The notes under the pieces: model-generated
What the model saw: only the letters and a program-made list of their open reading frames with translations
The model's database searches: none
Told to the model about the DNA's origin: nothing
Part shown: piece after piece, positions 60,930 to 64,000 of the stretch
How positions within the stretch are numbered: the stretch's first letter is position 1
Layout of the letters: each line of letters begins with the position of its first letter
Made by a program: the position numbers and the translations under genes
Assembly (NCBI GenBank): GCA_025084515.1
Contig: JAJAGP010001644.1
Span: 108,143 to 172,142, forward strand
Length of the DNA: 64,000 nucleotides
Reading direction: 5' to 3'
Source of the DNA: Ancistrus triradiatus
Lineage: Eukaryota; Chordata; Actinopteri; Siluriformes; Loricariidae

Positions 60930-61074
60930 GTGAGACTGCCTTCTTACATTTTATAAATCACAGAAATCTAAGTTATTATCCACAATATACTCAGGGCGCC
61001 AGTTCGTCGCAGGACTCATGTGCCAACACACATTCAGTCCTTCAGTCACACTGGGCACTTACAGCCAGCAGTTA

Positions 61075-61148
61075 CAGTGGTGCTTGAAAGTTTGTGATAC
61101 CTTTAGAATTTTCTGTATTTCTGCGTAAATATGACCTAAAACATCATT
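61075..61148. mobile_element. Tc1 family A terminal fragment
   Basis: CAGTGGTGCTTGAAAGTTTG through CCTAAAACATCAT, then cut sharply by TGTAACGACGGGGC. Confidence 0.85.
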
Positions 61149-61225
61149 GTAACGACGGGGCTGCCTAACAAGCAAGGAGGAGACGTGCGCAGGTTCGCAT
61201 TTTCCGTTCCCCCTTAAATAATTGG
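61149..61225. repeat. TG...CA-type element left end
   Basis: TGTAACGACGGGGCTGCC resembles the starts of the elements at 25741 and 43866. The right end was not found. Confidence 0.45.
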
Positions 61226-61239
61226 AGTTACATTATAGT

Positions 61240-61663
61240 GACTGTAGATGGAGATTCAGCCTCACATACACTTACATCAACAGTTGGCCAAAACCATTAA
61301 AACAAAACTTATTTTTGCTTTTCGTTTTGCTTTCAGGTGGCTCTTATAAATGAAACTTTTTAGGACCTATGGAAACTTGTTTTCACTAAGAATACTGTGA
61401 TGTAGATGTGAAAAAGAAAAGCATGATAAAAACAGCAGAATTCTTCTCTGATCAAGGGCTATTGTTAATCAGAATTACTGTGTAATGAATCGTGAATTGA
61501 GTTTTGACTGAAACGAGTCATACGGCTTGACCCATACAAGTTTAAGGAAGTGCACCAAGTACTGAGCAATCGAAGAGAACCGAGACAAATTTGTCTAGTC
61601 AAAATGTGCAGAGAACCGAATTTGACAAGTTCCGAGGTGGTTGAGAACCGAGGTACTACTGTA
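61240..61663. mobile_element. Family I element, right two thirds
   Basis: Matches 28765-29312 in order, ending GAGAACCGAGGTACTACTG before TA. Confidence 0.7.
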
Positions 61664-62312
61664 ACTGCGTTTTCCTTACATGTGGTACAGGCTGTTACTG
61701 ATGTTGTTTCCTGATCACTTAACCCTATATTCTATACACCATCTATAGCATGTTTAACCTATAGGTAACAGTATTGTAAACGATTTGGGATACTTCCTTT
61801 TAAGATTTTGCTTATTACTGTGCCACAGCATATTCTTTCACTTTAACACACAAGAGTAAAGGATAAATGTGTGGTTTGACAGCATGCCTTGTACACAAGA
61901 TAACAGCCTGCACATGCTGTTACAAATAACATTATCAAAGGAAAATAATAATTCACATTAAAGGTTGTTATGGTAATCACTGCTGTGTTTTTTTAACGTT
62001 TATTGAATTATTACAAAGTACTGAATGCATTCTGTTGAAACTTGCATTGTCCACTTACATGGCTATGTAGGGCTCTAAATAAAAAGAAATATAAATGTAA
62101 TATTTGTTATAAAGGGATATTTTTATATGCATGTTCAATATCTGCATGTGCGCATGATTCATAGTTTGCTATTTCTAGACTGTCTGTATGTGTGTTTGGC
62201 ATGTTTGGTAAACAGCCCAACACCCATATACACTTTATATACTGTTCGTATACTTTAAATATTTACTCGCATTGCCACAAATTGCTTTTAAATAGAATCA
62301 CGTCTGTGTATA
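61664..62312. other. Intron 20 sequence, no feature recognised
   Basis: AT-rich, nothing identified. Confidence 0.5.
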
Positions 62313-63726
62313 CACTCAATGGGCACTTTATTAGGTAAATTTGTTCAACAGTTCTCTTAACACAAATATCTAATCAGCCAATCACATGGCAGAAACTTAA
62401 TGCATTAAGGTATGTAGACATGGTCAAGATGACCTACTGAAGTTCAAACCGAGCATCAGAATGGGGGAGAAAGGTTATTTAAGTGACTTTGAAGGTGGCA
62501 TAGTTGTTGTTTCTACACTGGCCTGGTCTGAGTGTTGATCTGTTGGAATTTTTACGTATAGCCAGCTCTATGATGTACAGAGAACAGTTAAAAAAAGAGG
62601 AACTATCCAGTGAGCAGCAGTTCTCTGGGCAAAAATGGAGCAAGAAAGGCAACAGTTAATAAAACAACCACTAGCTACAACCAAGGTGTGCAGAATGCAT
62701 ATTTGACCACACAATACATGCAAAAACTTTGAAACATATGTGCTACAGCAGCAGAAGACCAAACTGGGTGCCAGAGGGTAATAACTTCCAGGACACAAAA
62801 ACCTACAGTGACTTCTATTTGTCCCAACTCACACAATCCTAACTATATATGCTATAGATTTTATTCTCTATTTCTTTAGTTCATTTCATTTTAGCCTACA
62901 TATTATTCTATTCTAATTTTACATAGGGTATTTTCTTTACATAAAATTTTAGTTGTTGTATTTAACATCCAGGCTGCCCAAGGACAATGGGTCCCTATTT
63001 GAGTCTTGGTCCTCCCAAGGTTTCTTCCGTGTAGGGTTTGGGGAGTTTTTCCTTGTCACTGTTGCCTTAGGCCAATATATATGTAAAGCTGCTTTGAAAC
63101 AATGCTGTGTTGTAAAAAGTGCTATATAAATAATTTTGACTTGACTTGACTCCTGTCAGCTAAGAACAGGCAACTGATACTATATTTCACACGGGGTCAC
63201 CAAAATTGGACAGTAGAAGGTTGGGAAAATCTTCATGGCCTGGTCTGAAGAGTCTCGATTTCTGCTGCGACATTCAGGTGGTAGGGTCAGAATTTGACAT
63301 AAACAACATGAAGGCATGGTCCATTCTGCCTTCTATCAACAGTTCAGGCTGCTGGAGGTGGTATAATGGTGTGGTGGGTATTTGCTTGGCAAGCTTTGTG
63401 CCCCTTAATACCAACAGATCATCATTTAAACGTTACAGCCTGCCTAAGTATTGCTGCTGACCATGTCCATCCCTTTATGACCACAGTATACCCATCTTTT
63501 ACTCTTCAAGTTCAAATCATCTGAAAATGGTTTCTTGAACATGATGATGAGTTCACTGTACTCAAATTACCTTCACGGTCAACAGATCTCAACGGACCAA
63601 AATCTCTGAGTGATGTTTCCAGCACATTGTTGAATCTATGCCTAGAATATTTCAGGCAGTTCTGAAGGCAAAAGGAGGTCCAAACCATTACTAGCAAGGT
63701 GTATCTAATAAAGTGGCCAGTGAGTG
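62313..63726 (+). mobile_element. Tc1/mariner-like element family K with internal insertion
   Basis: Ends CACTCAATGGGCACTTTATT and AATAAAGTGGCCAGTGAGTG, TA flanks 62311-62312 and 63727-63728. The interior codes degraded transposase pieces (62530-62790 and 63195-63680, including a GIMVWW-like Trp-rich block near 63350). A separate repeat interrupts it. Confidence 0.85.
62880..63155 (+). repeat. Retroposon-type tail inserted in family K
   Basis: TCCCAAGGTTTCTTCCGTGT, GGGAGTTTTTCCTTGTCACT and AAAGTGCTATATAAATAA are phrases of a common fish repeat. It ends in (TTGAC)n, consistent with a reverse-transcribed insertion. Confidence 0.6.
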
Positions 63727-63954
63727 TACATTTGTGCTTTACTAATGTCTTAGGTACTGTCCAAATAATTAAAGCATTCAAATTGCAGTGAAGGAAATGA
63801 GCTCTATTAATACTGACAGAGAAGTCTCTGCTGCCTAAAAGCAGCTTAAAATAAGCCCATCATACTGTCATCTCTGTCTATTTTAAACAGGTCTTTTCTT
63901 ACCTCCCACACACATGCACCCACTCCCTCTCATACACATGCACAGGCCCACATA

Positions 63955-64000
63955 CAGTGGTGCTTGAAAGTTTGTGAGTTTTCTATATTTCTACGTAAAT
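63955..64000. mobile_element. Tc1 family A left end, cut by window edge
   Basis: CAGTGGTGCTTGAAAGTTTG after TA, with a small internal deletion. The element continues beyond the window. Confidence 0.85.

Noticed and set aside
4095..63726. Strand bias of family A Tc1 copies against the host gene
   Set aside because: Four of five orientable copies are antisense, but the number is too small and family B copies are split evenly.
1..64000. CRISPR arrays, operons, bacterial or phage genes
   Set aside because: The only regular array is the gap-free minisatellite at 44191-45440. Split genes and Tc1/SINE content show vertebrate nuclear DNA.

Overview
The window is intronic and exonic DNA of a ray-finned fish. 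It holds a vertebrate-type gene with short exons and long introns. The introns are filled with Tc1/mariner elements of at least eight families (including a Passport-like one), tRNA-derived SINEs, hAT-like and pogo-like non-autonomous elements, a Ty3/gypsy fragment and LINE fragments. An otophysan host is possible but not proven.

Only one host gene is supported. It is the 5' part of cfap74 (cilia and flagella associated protein 74) on the + strand, with 20 coding exons from about 299 to 60929. Every junction keeps reading frame and phase, giving about 863 codons. Exons 1-3 encode an acidic N-terminus and the start of a helical region. Exons 4-10 encode a charged coiled coil. Exons 11-12 encode a Ser/Pro-rich linker. 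Exons 13-16 and 19-20 encode immunoglobulin-like ASH/MSP-type beta domains. Exons 17-18 encode an acidic insert. The gene runs off the right edge with an open phase (two bases left over), so its 3' half lies outside.

Layout: 1-3.4 kb, exons 1-5 with SINE and Tc1 pieces. 4.1-9.4 kb, intron 5 with a near-complete Tc1. 9.4-11.3 kb, exons 6-8 with a rearranged Tc1 between exons 6 and 7. 11.3-20 kb, intron 8 (GC-AG), with a Passport-like Tc1, a hAT element with an 8-bp target duplication and two decayed Tc1 copies. 20-24.7 kb, exons 9-11. 24.7-42 kb, giant intron 11, with an interrupted Tc1, a LINE-1-like 3' end, a chimeric Tc1, an inverted Ty3/gypsy gag-protease-integrase fragment, further Tc1 copies and a GC-rich block. 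42-61 kb, exons 12-20, with a 30-bp minisatellite inside a TG...CA element, pogo-like elements and several more Tc1 copies. 61-64 kb, mobile elements only.

The mobile elements are mostly dead: frameshifted, internally deleted or nested. The most informative ones are the mosaics (two Tc1 families sharing one pair of TA flanks), the minisatellite carrier with a perfect 5-bp target duplication, the protease-integrase adjacency in the gypsy fragment, and the GC-AG intron. No RNA gene, CRISPR array or operon-like structure was seen. I found no convincing new functional system.
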